A stretch of DNA of 64,000 nucleotides from contig CAYUST010000003.1 in the NCBI GenBank assembly GCA_964447535.1, positions 34,905 to 98,904 of the forward strand. The letters are read 5' to 3'. The notes under the pieces are model-generated. The model saw nothing but the letters and a program-made list of their open reading frames with translations, was not told where the DNA came from and ran no database searches. Below are positions 43,518 through 54,369 of this stretch, piece after piece. A program made the position numbers and the translations under genes. The stretch is from CAYUST01 sp964447535. Lineage in GTDB: Bacteria > Patescibacteriota > Gracilibacteria > Absconditabacterales > Absconditicoccaceae. Position 1 is the first letter of the stretch. Every line of letters starts with the position of its first letter.

Positions 43518-44179
43518 ATTACCCCGAAAAGATTGCCGCCGTCTGCTTTACGGTCGGATGCAATTTGCAATGTAGGTATTGTTACAATGATGGATTTGTC
43601 TTGCCAGACCGTTGCGCTAAAACTCCCAAAATTGCTGAAGACGATATTTTGCACTTTCTCAAACAAAGGCAAGGGCTGCTCGATGGCGTCGTCATCTGTG
43701 GAGGAGAGCCTCTGCTCCAGACAGATCTGCTCCCTTTTTTGCACAAAATTAAAAACCTGTGATTTGCACTCAAGCTGGATACCAATGGATTTTTGCCCAA
43801 ACAACTCAAGACTACATTGGCATCATGACTGATAGATTATGTCGCTATGGATATCAAATATGACCTTGCACGCTTGGGAGAATTGCTCTTGACGAAACAA
43901 AAAGCCCATCCCTTTTTGGAATCATTGCAACAGCTCCGTACAGGCGATATTCCGTTTGAGCTGAGAACTACGGTTATCCACGGCTATCATACTCCTGAAG
44001 TAATGCAATCTCTCTGCGCACTGATTGCTGGTGCCCCAAGATACGTCTTGCAAAATTTTTTCCCTACCACCTCCATGGTGGATCCACATTTTGATGGTAA
44101 GTCATGTCCCAAAGAAGAACTAGAGACACTAGCGAATATAGTGCGCCCCCATGTCGGCACCTGTGTGGTGCGCTATTAG
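43481..44179 (+). CDS. nrdG: Anaerobic ribonucleotide reductase activating protein (radical SAM)
   Basis: NrdG uses SAM and a 4Fe-4S cluster to put the glycyl radical on NrdD. The 232-aa product has the cluster motif CNLQCRYCYN (CxxxCxxC), VVICGGEPLLQ (SAM contact GGE) and KLDTNGFLPK. It is in the +2 frame and overlaps the preceding glycyl-radical frame by 37 bases, implying translational coupling. TGAs code Gly early (MHIGGLQKIS) and in later loops. Confidence 0.92.
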
Positions 44180-45049
44180 TTATTTCATCAATTGCTTTTG
44201 CAAAGCAGGATGCAACACGCCATGATGCATGCCGTCAGGTAGTTTACCAGCCATACGCATTGCTCTAATCATTCTCGTCATACCAATTCCTCCACCGCAT
44301 CTGGGGATAAAGTTGTACGAAAGGAATTGTTCGAGCTCTGCCTCGACACGCTCTTTGGTGAAGCGATCATACAAGAGTTGCGCGTAGCCACCATCGCTAA
44401 TCGTGTGGAAAGCGTCTCTCATCTCTGCGACGTTGGTACTGCGTTCTGCTGATCAAATCGTTTCCATACCATAGGCAATGACATCTATCTTGGCTGCGTG
44501 ATCTCAGACATTTTTCATGTTTCGGAATGGGCTAGTCCTATGTGGGAAGTGTGTCAGGAGGGTTACTTCTCCAAAATCTTCTTGCATACGGAGTTCATGT
44601 GCCGCAGTAAGTTCCGAGGTCTGATAGTGCGCAGCTACCGTATCGTACGTCTCGACGGCTATAGGTTGTGTCGTCAAACCAAGTGCTGTCACAAGTTCTA
44701 TTTCGAGATCATGTAACACCTCTATACCACCGTGTGTCTCAAACTCAAACATCGGGAAGATGGTCTCGTGTCTCCCTGGGATAGGATTTGGTTCATTTCT
44801 GTAGCTCGTCGTTACACAAAAAACTCCCGGCAATTGTGGATTACGCAGGAGTTCATGTTCTAGTCGCATTTGGCCAGTTTGTGGCAACGGTCGCAGCTGA
44901 TTGTGATAGACAAAGTCACTGACGGTGCTCGGGTCTTCACACGCTGCCAAGATACTTAGTCTCGACTGCGGATGGACTTCAATCCATCATTTTGCTAAAA
45001 AAAAAGCCCTCAAGGCGTTGACGGCAAAGTGAAAGTCTGTACAGTGCAT
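44180..45049 (-). CDS. Class II aminoacyl-tRNA synthetase-like asparagine synthetase (AS-AR type)
   Basis: 289 aa with class II synthetase core motifs: motif 2 CVTTSYRNEPNPIPGRHETI and EFETHGG, and motif 3 GGGIGMTRMIRAMRM. No anticodon-binding domain exists. The length and opening (WIEVHPQSRLSILAACEDPSTV) match the archaeal AsnRS-related asparagine synthetase, which makes Asn from Asp and ammonia. Start ATG 45049; ATG 45112 is an in-frame alternative with an AGGAGG just after it, so the shorter start is favoured. It converges on nrdG with abutting stops. Confidence 0.75.
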
Positions 45050-45180
45050 GGTATATATAGAGGGAGTAAAGCCGGGGGCTACTCCTTGTGTACTCAGTGA
45101 AACCTCCTTCATGATAGAGAATTGAGTAACGATTGCAATGTCATTAGAAAATAAGAAATGCCGTTTTTCGGTTTAATAGA

Positions 45181-45297
45181 TATAATACAATTTGTCTTGC
45201 AAATTCCCTCCTATTATATATTTAGAGGATCTACATAATGAATCGGTTTTTGGTTATTAAATGAAGTGTCGCTTGCATTGAGCGGCACTTTTTTTTT
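45181..45297 (+). ncRNA. Possible leader RNA or short transcript with terminator
   Basis: TATAAT at 45181-45186 is followed by TTTG-TCTTG-CAAA hairpin, an AGAGGA ribosome site (45222) and a short ORF from ATG 45238 (MNRFLVIK), then a strong terminator: AAGTGTCGCT/AGCGGCACTT and nine T (45264-45297). It precedes the isomerase gene by ~80 bases. In the standard code the ORF ends at TGA (45262), just before the hairpin; in code 25 it would run on. Function inferred only from layout. Confidence 0.45.
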
Positions 45298-45378
45298 GAA
45301 ACAGTCAACTATTTTGCCTTGCAAAATGGTTCTGCACACTGTATAGAGAGAGTACTCTTTATACTTTCTCGGTAAGAT

Positions 45379-46350
45379 ATGATCAATGCCAAATACTATG
45401 CAGATATGCAAGGATTGTCTAAGCAATTCATGCATCAGTATTCAATCAATATCCCTGAGCAGTTTCCACATCTACCGAGAGTCATCGTTTGCGGTATGTG
45501 AGGAAGCACACTCTATGTTCCTCTAGTACAAGACCTGCTCGCTCATCATCAGATTGCTGTACAGCTCGAAGCATGCTCGACCTACACGCTTCCGCCTTTT
45601 GATCCAGCAAACACCGTTGTCGTTTGTGCATCACACTCGGGGAATACCGAAGAGACATTAGCTTGTTTGGACTCTGCGTTGGCGCAAGATGCTAGGCTAG
45701 TTGTTTTTGCAAGCTGAGGAAAACTCCTCACTCAAGCACAAGAAAAAAATATTCCTTACTATCGCATTCCTGCTGGTATGCAACCAAGATTGTCTACAGG
45801 ATATTTTATTGTTGCACTCTTGGATCTCCTTGCTCAACTCGGACACCCCGTACACGTGATACAATCAGCAATTGTCGAAGCAGCACAACAGCTCGCGTCT
45901 CCAGATGAACATGACACAAAAATCCTTGCTCAGTCACTACTCAGCACAACACCCATCATCTATACCTGTGACGTCCTCAAAAGCATGAGCACCATTTGCA
46001 AAATCAAATGCAATGAAAATAGCAAAACACCCGCATTCGCCAACTATCTTCCTGAGCTCAATCACAACGAAATGTGCGGGCGACTCGGCCATACGATGAC
46101 GCCTCATTTCATCATCTTCACTTCACGTTTCACCCATCTACGTAATCTCCGCAGGATTGAAGTCATGTCAGACCTTCTGCAAAAAGAGGGATATAAGGTC
46201 AGTGTCATCGCTCCCAAAGGTGATTCACTCGAAGCTGAAGCAATGTGGATCTACCAGTATATGGATTATGTAACCTATTTCCTTGCTGAAGCCAAAGGTG
46301 TGGATCCTGAAACGGTCCCCATCGTTGAAACGTTCAAATCGTTGTTATAA
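45379..46350 (+). CDS. Bifunctional phosphoglucose/phosphomannose isomerase
   Basis: The 323-aa protein has two SIS-type domains: VIVCGMGGSTLYVPL, VVVCASHSGNTEETLACLD and VFASGGKLLTQAQ in the first, and ELNHNEMCGRLG plus the C-terminal YFLAEAKGVDPETVPIVETFKSLL in the second. This matches the archaeal/CPR PGI/PMI family, which interconverts glucose-6-P/fructose-6-P and mannose-6-P. TGA Gly lies in CGMGGS and FASGGK, the phosphate-binding turns. ATG 45379 fits; the internal ATG 45778 would lose the first domain. Confidence 0.88.
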
Positions 46351-46356
46351 TTTGTA

Positions 46357-46386
46357 TAAAAAAAACTCCTGCTCACAGGAGTTTTT
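46357..46386. terminator. Bidirectional terminator
   Basis: Stem AAAACTCCTG-CTCA-CAGGAGTTTT between the isomerase gene and the peroxiredoxin gene. Confidence 0.85.
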
Positions 46387-46404
46387 GGAAAACAAAATAG
46401 ATAT

Positions 46405-46986
46405 CTACGCTACACCACACGTCTCTGCTTCTTTTGTTGGTTCTTGCCAAGATTCCTTACAGAGTTCATCAGGGTTGGCCAAGAGATGATTGAGTGCTTT
46501 GACTCTTCTGAGCAATTCATCAATATTTCTCCCGAGTTTATTGGAAACAACACATATATGAGCAACTTTGCCATTGGGGGCAACTATGAGAGAACATCTT
46601 TCGTATTCTTTGGATAATGGATTAATAATACCAATATCTTTACCTACAATACCATCTCTATCACTGACCATCTTGATTTTGAAGTTTTGAAGTTTCTCAT
46701 CAAATTTAACTCGATTCTTATGGACGAGTGCGCTATCACGACTAATAACCAATACTTCTGTATGTTCATAGCGGAACTCATCGACGAGCTCATTTATTCT
46801 ATGTAATTCTGTAGGACAAATAAACGAGAAATCCTGTGGATAGAAAAAAAGCATTGTTCGACTTTTTTGGTCGCTTAACAACAATCTCTCCGTGGTTTCA
46901 TCTTTGACGGGATCATAGACCTCTACAACTTGATTGGTGACAGTAGTAATTGGTCAACCGATGAAAATATCTTCTGGATAGTTCAT
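46405..46986 (-). CDS. 2-Cys peroxiredoxin (AhpC/Prx1-like)
   Basis: Peroxiredoxins reduce H2O2 and organic peroxides with a reactive Cys. The 193-aa product has the peroxidatic Cys in FFYPQDFSFICPTELHRI, the usual Arg (ISRDSALVHKNRVKF; CSLIVAPNGKVAHI) and a C-terminal resolving Cys (EAETCGVA). A thioredoxin-like partner is not in the window. ATG 46986 includes the first beta hairpin; only one TGA-Gly, near the start. Confidence 0.93.
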
Positions 46987-47062
46987 ATGTTCATATCAAA
47001 AGGAAGTAAACCATGATAAGTATACGACTCTATATATGCTTTGTCAAAAAAATCTGCACTTT

Positions 47063-48478
47063 TTAGGGCACGGTCACAATCTCAACTACGGGCACTTCTT
47101 CTGCTTCTCTCAAAATATCGGTCACCGCAATTACTCTTTCACCAGAGACTATCTGCTGTGAAGATTTGAGCATATCCAGTGTAGATGCAAGCGCCTCCAC
47201 ATGTGAAGTATACGGCAAAAATCTCGGCAAGACCGCAAATCGACAACTCAACCCCGTGACGGTTGTAGGTGTATTGGTCACCGCATAGACCCTGACCTGT
47301 GGTCTATAGGCAGCGGCATACCTTGCTAATTTCCCCGATTTGGTGAAGACTATCACCGCTTTTGCATCGAGGTCTTCACTCAAATAGAGTGCATTTTTGA
47401 TCAACTGCTGTTTCTCCAAATCTCTACTCGTCGCATTACGCGGGGTAAAATCTACATGTGAATAATGTACATTCTCCTCAGCATGCGCTATCACTTGTTT
47501 CATAATCTTCACTGCCTCTATCGGGAAATGACCCGTCGCTGTCTCTGCAGAGAGCATCACCGCATCGGTTTGTTGTTGGACTGCATTAAAAATATCTGAC
47601 ACCTCAGCTCTCGTCGGAAACGGATGTTCAATCATCGACTCGAGTAAATGCGTCGCCACGATAGAACACTTGCCGTACTTGCGTGCAGTTTGTAAAATTT
47701 GTTGTTGATAGACCGGTAACTTCTGAATCGGCACTTCGATACCAAGATCTCCACGTGCCACCATCACACCATCAGCAGCTTGGATGATCTCATCCATGTG
47801 CTCTATCCCTTCTTGGTTTTCTATCTTCGCGATGATTTGGATATGACTTGCCTTGAGCTCTTCCAAAAAGGATCTGAGTTCCTCTACATGCAACGCACTT
47901 CTCACGAAACTCATCGCTATCATATCATACCCCTGCTCTACTCCGAAACGAATATCCTCTTTGTCTTTGTCGATCAATCCAGGAAGTTTGATAGCAATAC
48001 CCGGCAAATTCACATGTCTGCGTGACCCGATCAATGCATCATTTTTGGCTTCTACGACTATACTTGTAGTTCACTTTTCTTGGACGACCACATCAAACAA
48101 CCCAGAATCAATTCTGAGCGTATCACCAACGTTCACACTCTCGAGCAAACATTGATAATCACACATCAACGCACATTCCTCACCTGTCGTCTGACCGATG
48201 ACGCCAATCGTAAATCTTTCACCTGCATGAAACTGGCGTGGCTCAGGCAGATCTCCTGTCCTCAGCTCTGGTCATTTGGTATCGAGCATCAATCCCAACT
48301 TTGTCTTCCCAGTTGCATTCAATCCTTTGACCATCTCTACCACACGTGCCATATCTTCATACTTCGCATGCGAAAAATTACATCTAATCACATTCACTCC
48401 CTGTTGATACAATGCCAAAATTTTCTCCTCGTTCCATGTCGCAGGTCAAATGGTTGCAATGATTTTGGTCTTTTTCAT
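47063..48478 (-). CDS. pyk: Pyruvate kinase
   Basis: Pyruvate kinase converts PEP and ADP to pyruvate and ATP. The 471-aa product has TKIIATIGPATWNEEKI, NVIRCNFSHAKYED, LMLDTKGPELRTG, AMSFVRSALHVEEL, the Lys of IIAKIENQEGIEHMDEII and VMVARGDLGIEVPIQKL, and the Mg site ATHLLESMIEHPFPTRAEVSDIFNAV. The allosteric C-terminal domain is present (AVIVFTKSGKLARYAAAYRP). Three TGA-Gly codons occur, in IGPAT, TKGPE and EKGTT. Length is normal. Confidence 0.97.
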
Positions 48479-48561
48479 GGGGCGTATAAAGGGAAACAAA
48501 AACTTTTGTTATAATATATTTCACTTCTCTATTGTCAATCTCGTGTGCATCAAGGTTACCA

Positions 48562-49131
48562 CTACCCAAAAATCTCTCACAAAAACTCCTCCTCTTTGCC
48601 CGCAAGTGTGCATTGGAGGAACTCTCTACTCAGGCCAATAGCTTTGAGTTCGTCGGAGAGAAGCATCTGCGCGAAGCGCTCTTTGGAGACTCGCTTGAGT
48701 TGGATGTCCTCACCCCCTGGGTCGAGCTCTGGAGGTCAGACCTGCACGAACTCGCGGGTGATATAGAAATGCCAGTTCCATTTGACCGAGCCACCACCGA
48801 GATCATAAAATCTTCGTAAAGTTAGATCGCTCGCCTGCATGCCTGCTTCTTCACGTAGCTCCCTCTGTGCACCTTCGAGTGGATCATCACCTCGATGGAC
48901 TCTCCCACCGACGAAGTCTCGATATCGATCAGGTTTTTGTGGTTGTCTCTGGTAGACCAACATCACCTGATTGTCTTGCACAGGCAGGACAAATGCTGTG
49001 TCTTGTCTCTCGACACACTCGAATGTTTTGGTGGTTCCATCGAACATGAGTTGCGGTCGCTGATATACTTTGAAAATTGCTCCATCGTAGACGCAGGTAG
49101 CGTTAGCAGGAATTTGTTTCATCTCTACCAT
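48562..49131 (-). CDS. Nudix hydrolase (ADP-ribose pyrophosphatase-like)
   Basis: 189 aa with the Nudix box GGRVHRGDDPLEGAQRELREEAGM (G-x5-E-x7-REUxEE) followed by the usual loops. The N-terminal part (MFDGTTKTFECVERQDTAFVLPV) is like ADP-ribose pyrophosphatases. TGA at 48736 adds a C-terminal ~57 residues. ATG 49131 is used; the 20 residues upstream of it are hydrophobic and unlike the family. It may clean up ADP-ribose or related metabolites. Confidence 0.88.
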
Positions 49132-49204
49132 AAAGTAAAAGTAGATTTGTATAGTAAGTAAACAGAAAACAATTTCTAGAGGAGATACCACGTTCAGAGC
49201 ATAA

Positions 49205-49292
49205 GCTTACTTATTGTTGTGTATAGTATACGTAATAGCGCAACTCTCCTAGGAGAGCAACGTACTTATTGTATTATATACGTTTTGGTCTT
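49205..49292 (+). promoter_or_regulatory. Duplicated promoter-like segment and hairpin upstream of the IMPase gene
   Basis: Two copies of a similar AT-rich stretch (TACTTATTGTTGTGTATAGTATACGT and ACTTATTGTATTATATACGT, shown in part) flank a hairpin GTTGCTCTCC/GGAGAGTTGC-like. Each contains a -10-like TATAGT/TATTAT. A GTTTTGG-TCTTG-CAAAAC hairpin follows (~49285-49300). Confidence 0.4.
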
Positions 49293-49352
49293 GCAAAACA
49301 AACTTGAGCAGATATTATGCAATTGCTCTTTACTTACTCACCATCATACACC

Positions 49353-50264
49353 ATGAACACCAACACCACCCCCCTCTTCCACGGCATGACATGATCAGCG
49401 CTCGGGATTATCAACAAAGAAATGGTGAGGAGAGCGATGGGAGAAGTAGCCAATCAAATTGGCTCATTTGTGACCAAAGAAAAAATGAATGAACACAAAG
49501 CAGATGACCTTGTCACTTCGGCAGATTATGCTGCCCAAAAAATATATGTGAAACTCATCGAGGAAACTACCCCCAACGCTGGTATCGTCGCCGAAGAAAA
49601 CGGCCTCAAGAGAGATCCCAAAGAGTGAGAATCACTCGTCTATACCATTGATCCCGTCGATGGCACCAAAGCGCTCGTGAGGACGCAGTCAGACGGGATC
49701 GGCACATTACTCGGCGTGGTCGATACGACAAAACAAGAAATTATCGCAGCGTATGTAGGAGATATCATGACCCAAGAACTTTACTATTATCGCCCAGATG
49801 GTGGTAGTGTCCACAGAATCAATTTACGTTTCCCAGAGAAAGCAACAGAACTCACCTACACACGCAAGCCCCACAAGAGACTCCTGATGGTGGATGACAT
49901 TAGACATTTCCCGCAGCGAGCTCAACAACTTACAGAAAAAAATGGATACTATGATAGCATCGGTATTTACAATGGAAGTATAGGCACCAATATGGCGAGA
50001 CTGCGGAAAGGAGAAGTAGATGCTGCTCTGCTCAAATGAGGCGTGAGCTATCCACGAGATCGAGTACCTGTCGCAGGCATCAGTGGCAGACTATGATTTG
50101 ATCTCATAGAAATCAAAGCAGGAAAAATCATGGATATTCTACCCATTCAAAAAACTATGTCACTCGACACACAGAATTTTTGAACCATGCTCATTGTCCA
50201 CAAATCTACTACGCAAGCACTTTGCAAAGCACTATGGGATGTAGGAGTAGATCAACTCCAATAA
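49353..50264 (+). CDS. Inositol monophosphatase family protein
   Basis: The 303-aa product has the IMPase/CysQ metal sites: KADDLVTSADYAAQ, AGIVAEENG, YTIDPVDGTKALVR and a late DIMTQELYYYRPDGG. The family dephosphorylates inositol phosphate, PAP or fructose-1,6-bisphosphate. The usual C-terminal GxxDxxxE region is altered (TMARLRKGEVDAALL), so substrate is uncertain. ATG 49353 with TGAs as Gly; an ATG at 49422 would cut off the first helix. Possibly under the duplicated promoter upstream. Confidence 0.82.
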
Positions 50265-50286
50265 ACACAAAATACGAATGAGAAAA

Positions 50287-51846
50287 TTATTCTTGTTGGG
50301 GAGCCATGATCGGAGAGTAGATCACATCTCTAATATTGGTGCACTCCGTCAAAATTGCTAAGATACGGTCAATACCCATACCTCGTCATGATTGCGGTGG
50401 CATACCATATTCCATAGCGAGGAGGAAATCATCATCACTCGAGGTAGCTTCTTCATCACCTTTCTCCAATGCTTGTTGTTGATCAACAAAATTTTGCTTT
50501 TGCAACACAGGGTCTACCAGCTCAGAATACGCTTTGATCACTTCCCAGCCATTCACCACCAGTTGCCACTGCTCGACGATATTGGGATTGGCATCACTCG
50601 GACGTGCCAAGGGTTGCATAGCTTTGGGATAGTTATACACAAATGCAGGGCCGACGATGTTGGGTCTTGTTACTTTTTTATACAAATAATCGATCATCGT
50701 AGCCGTCGACTGCTCTTCCAATCATTTCCAACGGAGTCACTTTTCGATAATCACCGCACGGAGTTTCTCTTCATCCTGTGGGCCATATTGCGTCACATCG
50801 ATATCTGCATCAATGTTGATTTGTTCGATATAATCTATCTTGGATCGTGGTTTGCTAAAGTCTACAGATCTCGTCTCACCACTTTTGCTCACGACATTGA
50901 CTACGGGATTGAGTTCGGGAATCGTAGCAAAAATATGTGCAAACATCGCTTCGGTGAATGCCATATTATCTTTGTAGTTTCGATATGCTGCGTAATGCTC
51001 GATCATCGTGAATTCTTGATGATGCGAAGGATCGGATCATTCGTTACGGAAATCCTTAGCGACCTCAAATACTTTTTCGAACATACCTACAGTCATTTTT
51101 TTGAGTGCGGTCTCTGGTGAAATACGTAAATACATTTCCATATCCAACTCATGATGTTTGGTCACAAATGGCTTAGCAGCAGCTCCTGATGCGTAATGTC
51201 CCAAAATCGGTGTTTCTACCTCAATGAACTCATTTGCATAATAAAATTCTCTGATTGCTCTCAGAAATTTTGATCTCAACAAAAATCTCGCATGTGTTTC
51301 TCTTTGGATCGTTGTATCGATATATCTGTGACGATAGAGTGTTTCTTGATTGGTCACGCCATGCCATTTCTCACCCATTTTTCTCAATGCCTTACTGAGG
51401 AAGACAAACTCAGAAACAAACAGCGTAAGTTCTTGTTTCTTGGTATAGAACAAATCTCCTCTCACCCCAATAAAATCACCGACTTCTACGAGCTTCTTGA
51501 GAAACTGATAGCCATCGGTCTCAGCGACAGGTCAATCTTGCGCGGTCAATAAACTGGTATAGTCTTTGTGGAATAATAACTGAATCTCTCCTGATTGATC
51601 CAAAAGTTTTGCAAAAATAAGTTTGCCATGATCTCTATGTAACATCAGTCTGCCTGCTACAGCGATATTCTTTTGGAGACCACCTACAATCTGATCCATA
51701 CCCACGGAGGTATCAGCTAACGCCAATTCACTAATATGATGCGTCCTGACAAAAGATGATCCAAAGGGTTGGATACCAAGTTCTTTGATTTTGGTAATTT
51801 TTTCTAAACGATCATAATACTCATTGTTTTCACTCCCTTCTGTCAT
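50287..51846 (-). CDS. lysS: Lysyl-tRNA synthetase (class II)
   Basis: LysRS charges tRNA-Lys. The 519-aa product has the OB-fold anticodon-binding domain (NIAVAGRLMLHRDHGKLIFAKL), then class II motif 1 (FLRAIREFYYANEFIEVETPIL), motif 2 (LRISPETALKKM.. FEVAKDFRNEG) and motif 3 (GMPPQSGRGMGIDRILAILT). The motif 3 Gly, the Gly of RNEG and others are TGA-coded. ATG 51846. Normal length for bacterial LysRS. No other tRNA synthetase with an anticodon-binding domain is in the window. Confidence 0.96.
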
Positions 51847-52157
51847 GTGCTACACTCCAATAAAAAACATATTATTGATTGGTATATAGCCATATACAGG
51901 GCAAATTCAAGCAGTTCTTTGCAACCCCAACTAGGTCGACGGCCTCCGACGACAGCAAAGAAAGGTGTACTCTTGCATACCTAGACATAATACATAAATT
52001 ACACTTAATCGCTTTAGGAAATAGAAACTTTTTCGCAGACTCAAAGTTCCAAATCCTAAACCGGTAAGTACAACTGAATCATCCAGAAAATTTTCATTCT
52101 TCAAATTTTCATGGTGGTTCAGTAGGTTCTATTATATTTATTGTTATCTCACTACCC
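51847..52157. other. Intergenic region between lysS and guaA
   Basis: About 310 bases. It has AT-rich leader sequence and a GC-richer patch (GGTCGACGGCCTCCGACG, ~51932-51950) with local self-complementarity. Structured RNA is possible but I match no known class. A TATTATAT-like -10 lies ~22 bases before guaA. Confidence 0.35.
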
Positions 52158-54004
52158 ATGCAAGACGTCCCCGAAATACTCCCTGAAGTTGCTATCCTCG
52201 ATGCGGGGTGTCAATTTGCGAAACTCATTGATGATCGTATCAAAGAGGTGTGAATCAACTCTGTTGTGCTTTCGCCACACACGCCACTCGAAGAGTTGCA
52301 ACACTACAAAGCGATTATTATTTCTGGATCACCCAGCAGTGTAAACGAAAAAGATTTTCTCACCGTCGATCCTCGCTTGCGAGATTCCAAAATTCCTCTG
52401 CTCGGCATCTGCTACGGTATGCAATTGATGAATGTGATGTCTGGTGGCAAAGTCGAAACAACTGGCTTGAGAGAAGATGGACAAGACAGCGTCAGACTGA
52501 TCTGAGAGTCACCTCTACGAGCTGGTTTACAAGACGAAGAAACATTCTTACTGACTCACGGAGATACCGTCACCCAACCAGCACCATGATTTGCTATCAG
52601 TGCTCTCTCATCTCAAAATTTATGTGCAGGTATAGAAGATAGTACACATAAAAAATATGGTGTGCAATTTCATCCCGAGGTAGACCTCAGTCCCAAAGGA
52701 CGTGTGGTGTTAGAAAATTTCTTGTACACGATCGCAGGGTGTGAAGGAGGATACGAAAGACAATCACTCCTCGATGAAATCAAAGAAGAAATGCTCCAAG
52801 ATCCCTTAGTCAAACAAGTACTTGCAGGAGACAAAAAGTTTTTGGTACTTGCGAGTGGTGGCGTAGATTCTACCGTCATGGCTGCTCTACTCACGCAGGT
52901 AGTAGGAGCTGAAAATATATTGTTGCTCCACATCGACAATGGCTTTATGAGAGCAGGTGAAAGTACTGCTACCGTCATCACGCTTTTGAAACTTGGATTG
53001 GATGTAAAGCTCATCAATGCAGGAGATTTTTTTCTCAATAGTACGGTGACTCTAGAGTGAAAAGAAACTCCGAAACTTTCTGCAACGACCGACCCCGAAC
53101 ACAAGAGAAAAAATATCGGTAAATCATTTATGAAGGCTGCGATCAAACATTTGGAAGCGCAAGATATCAGTATGGAGGATATCATCATAGCCCAAGGAAC
53201 GCTCTCAACAGACCTCACGGAAAGTGGACATTCCTCATCGGTCAGTGGCGTGAAATCAGATGTTATCAAAACACATCACAACAATGTCCAAGAAGTGATC
53301 GATCTCAGAGCACAAGGCAAAATCTACGAACCACTCAAACATTTGGTGAAACAAAATGTGAGAAATATAGCTGAGTTGTTGGGATTACCCGATGCACTCA
53401 TGAACAAACAACCTTTCCCTGGACCATGACTTGCTATCAGAATTATTTGTGCAACAGAAGCCACGCAAGACGAAAAAATTGCTACCCTCAACAACGAGTT
53501 ACAAGAGTTTTTGCATCTAGAAACTCACCTCTCATGAACGGTGTTACCGATCAAAACGGTGGGTGTGCAGTGATCTGGCAAAAGTTACAAATATGGTGTC
53601 GCATTATCTTGAGCTGCTGATCGAACGAAACTTTTCAAAATTGCTGCTGAACTTCCCAATCATGAAAAATTTCATGACATAAATAGAGTCGTGTATGTGT
53701 TTGGTGAGCAGATCACTGAGCCATTGCACGATATTACTCCTACACTGTTGAGTAAAGAAACGACAGATCAAGTCAGACTAGCAGATAAGATAGTGAATGA
53801 CATTCTCAAAAAACATCACCTCGATACCTCAGCTACGATCAGTCAAATGCCCGTGATTCTCACACCTGTCTCTTTTGGTGTCGAAGGTGCAAGATCACTC
53901 GTCCTCAGACCCTTCATCACGCAAGACTTTAGAACAGGTCTCGCTGCCGTGCCCGGAGAAGACATTCCCGAAGATATTTTACAAGAAATGGTCGACACTC
54001 TCCT
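52158..54004 (+). CDS. guaA: GMP synthase (glutamine-hydrolysing), 3' end in gap
   Basis: GuaA aminates XMP to GMP. Visible are the GATase domain (GICYGMQLM with nucleophile Cys; FHPEVD; the region after LTHGD), the PP-loop LVLASGGVDSTVMAALL and the dimerisation domain (QPFPGPGLAIRI; GVQGSGKSYKYG; VSFGVEGARSLVLRPF). TGAs code Gly in several of these, including PFPGPG. The last ~25 residues, including the family's C-terminal PP-x-T region, fall in the N gap. ATG 52158. Confidence 0.94.
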
Positions 54005-54104
54005 NNNNNNNNNNNNNNNNNNNNNNNNNNNNNNNNNNNNNNNNNNNNNNNNNNNNNNNNNNNNNNNNNNNNNNNNNNNNNNNNNNNNNNNNNNNNNNNN
54101 NNNN
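54005..54104. other. Assembly gap (100 N)
   Basis: A fixed 100-N run marks a scaffold join; true length unknown. It interrupts guaA. Confidence 0.99.
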
Positions 54105-54122
54105 TGGTTCGTTTGTTTTTTC

Positions 54123-54196
54123 CAGGGTGTAGTTCAGATGGCTAGAATACCAGGCTGGGGGTCTGGTGGTCGTGAGTTCGAGTCTCACCACCCTGA
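54123..54196 (+). tRNA. tRNA-Pro (anticodon GGG)
   Basis: Acceptor CAGGGTG/CACCCTG is perfect. D-stem GTTC/GAAT, anticodon stem CCAGG/TCTGG with loop CTGGGGG (anticodon GGG, reads CCC/CCU) and T-arm GTGAG-TTCGAGT-CTCAC. A73 follows; no CCA is encoded. C1-G72 and G at the anticodon fit bacterial Pro tRNAs. Confidence 0.9.
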
Positions 54197-54229
54197 AAGT
54201 TACGTAAGATAGATCAAAGCGTTCTGATA

Positions 54230-54279
54230 GTCGTGAGTTCGAGCCCCCTACGGGGATAGCATCTCACCACCCTGAAAGT
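54230..54279 (+). repeat. Partial tRNA-Pro 3' copy interrupted by a palindrome
   Basis: GTCGTGAGTTCGAG then, after an inserted CCCCCTACGGGGATAGCA, the sequence TCTCACCACCCTGAAAGTT, which matches the intact tRNA-Pro end and its 3' flank. The inserted motif also occurs in the 34976-35377 element (CCCCCTAAAGGGGATAGCA). This shows a palindromic insert placed into a tRNA copy. Confidence 0.7.
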
Positions 54280-54291
54280 TTTGCTACACTA

Positions 54292-54316
54292 AACTGGCTT
54301 GTCCAGTTTTTTTTGC
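54292..54316 (+). terminator. Rho-independent terminator after tRNA-Pro
   Basis: Stem AACTGG/CCAGTT with T8. Confidence 0.8.
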
Positions 54317-54317
54317 G

Positions 54318-54349
54318 AAAAAAAATTCGCCTGCATACCAGGCGAATTT
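54318..54349 (-). terminator. Rho-independent terminator
   Basis: Stem AATTCGCCTG/CAGGCGAATT, then T-run on the minus strand; serves the small membrane gene. Confidence 0.8.
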
Positions 54350-54369
54350 AAAATGGGAAATAATAATTT

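Noticed and set aside
51847..52157. Candidate tmRNA, SRP or 6S RNA in the lysS-guaA gap
   Set aside because: No conserved core or tRNA-like end of these RNAs is seen; only weak self-complementarity.
53979..54191. 70-aa minus ORF through the N gap
   Set aside because: It is antisense to tRNA-Pro and to guaA and runs through unknown bases.
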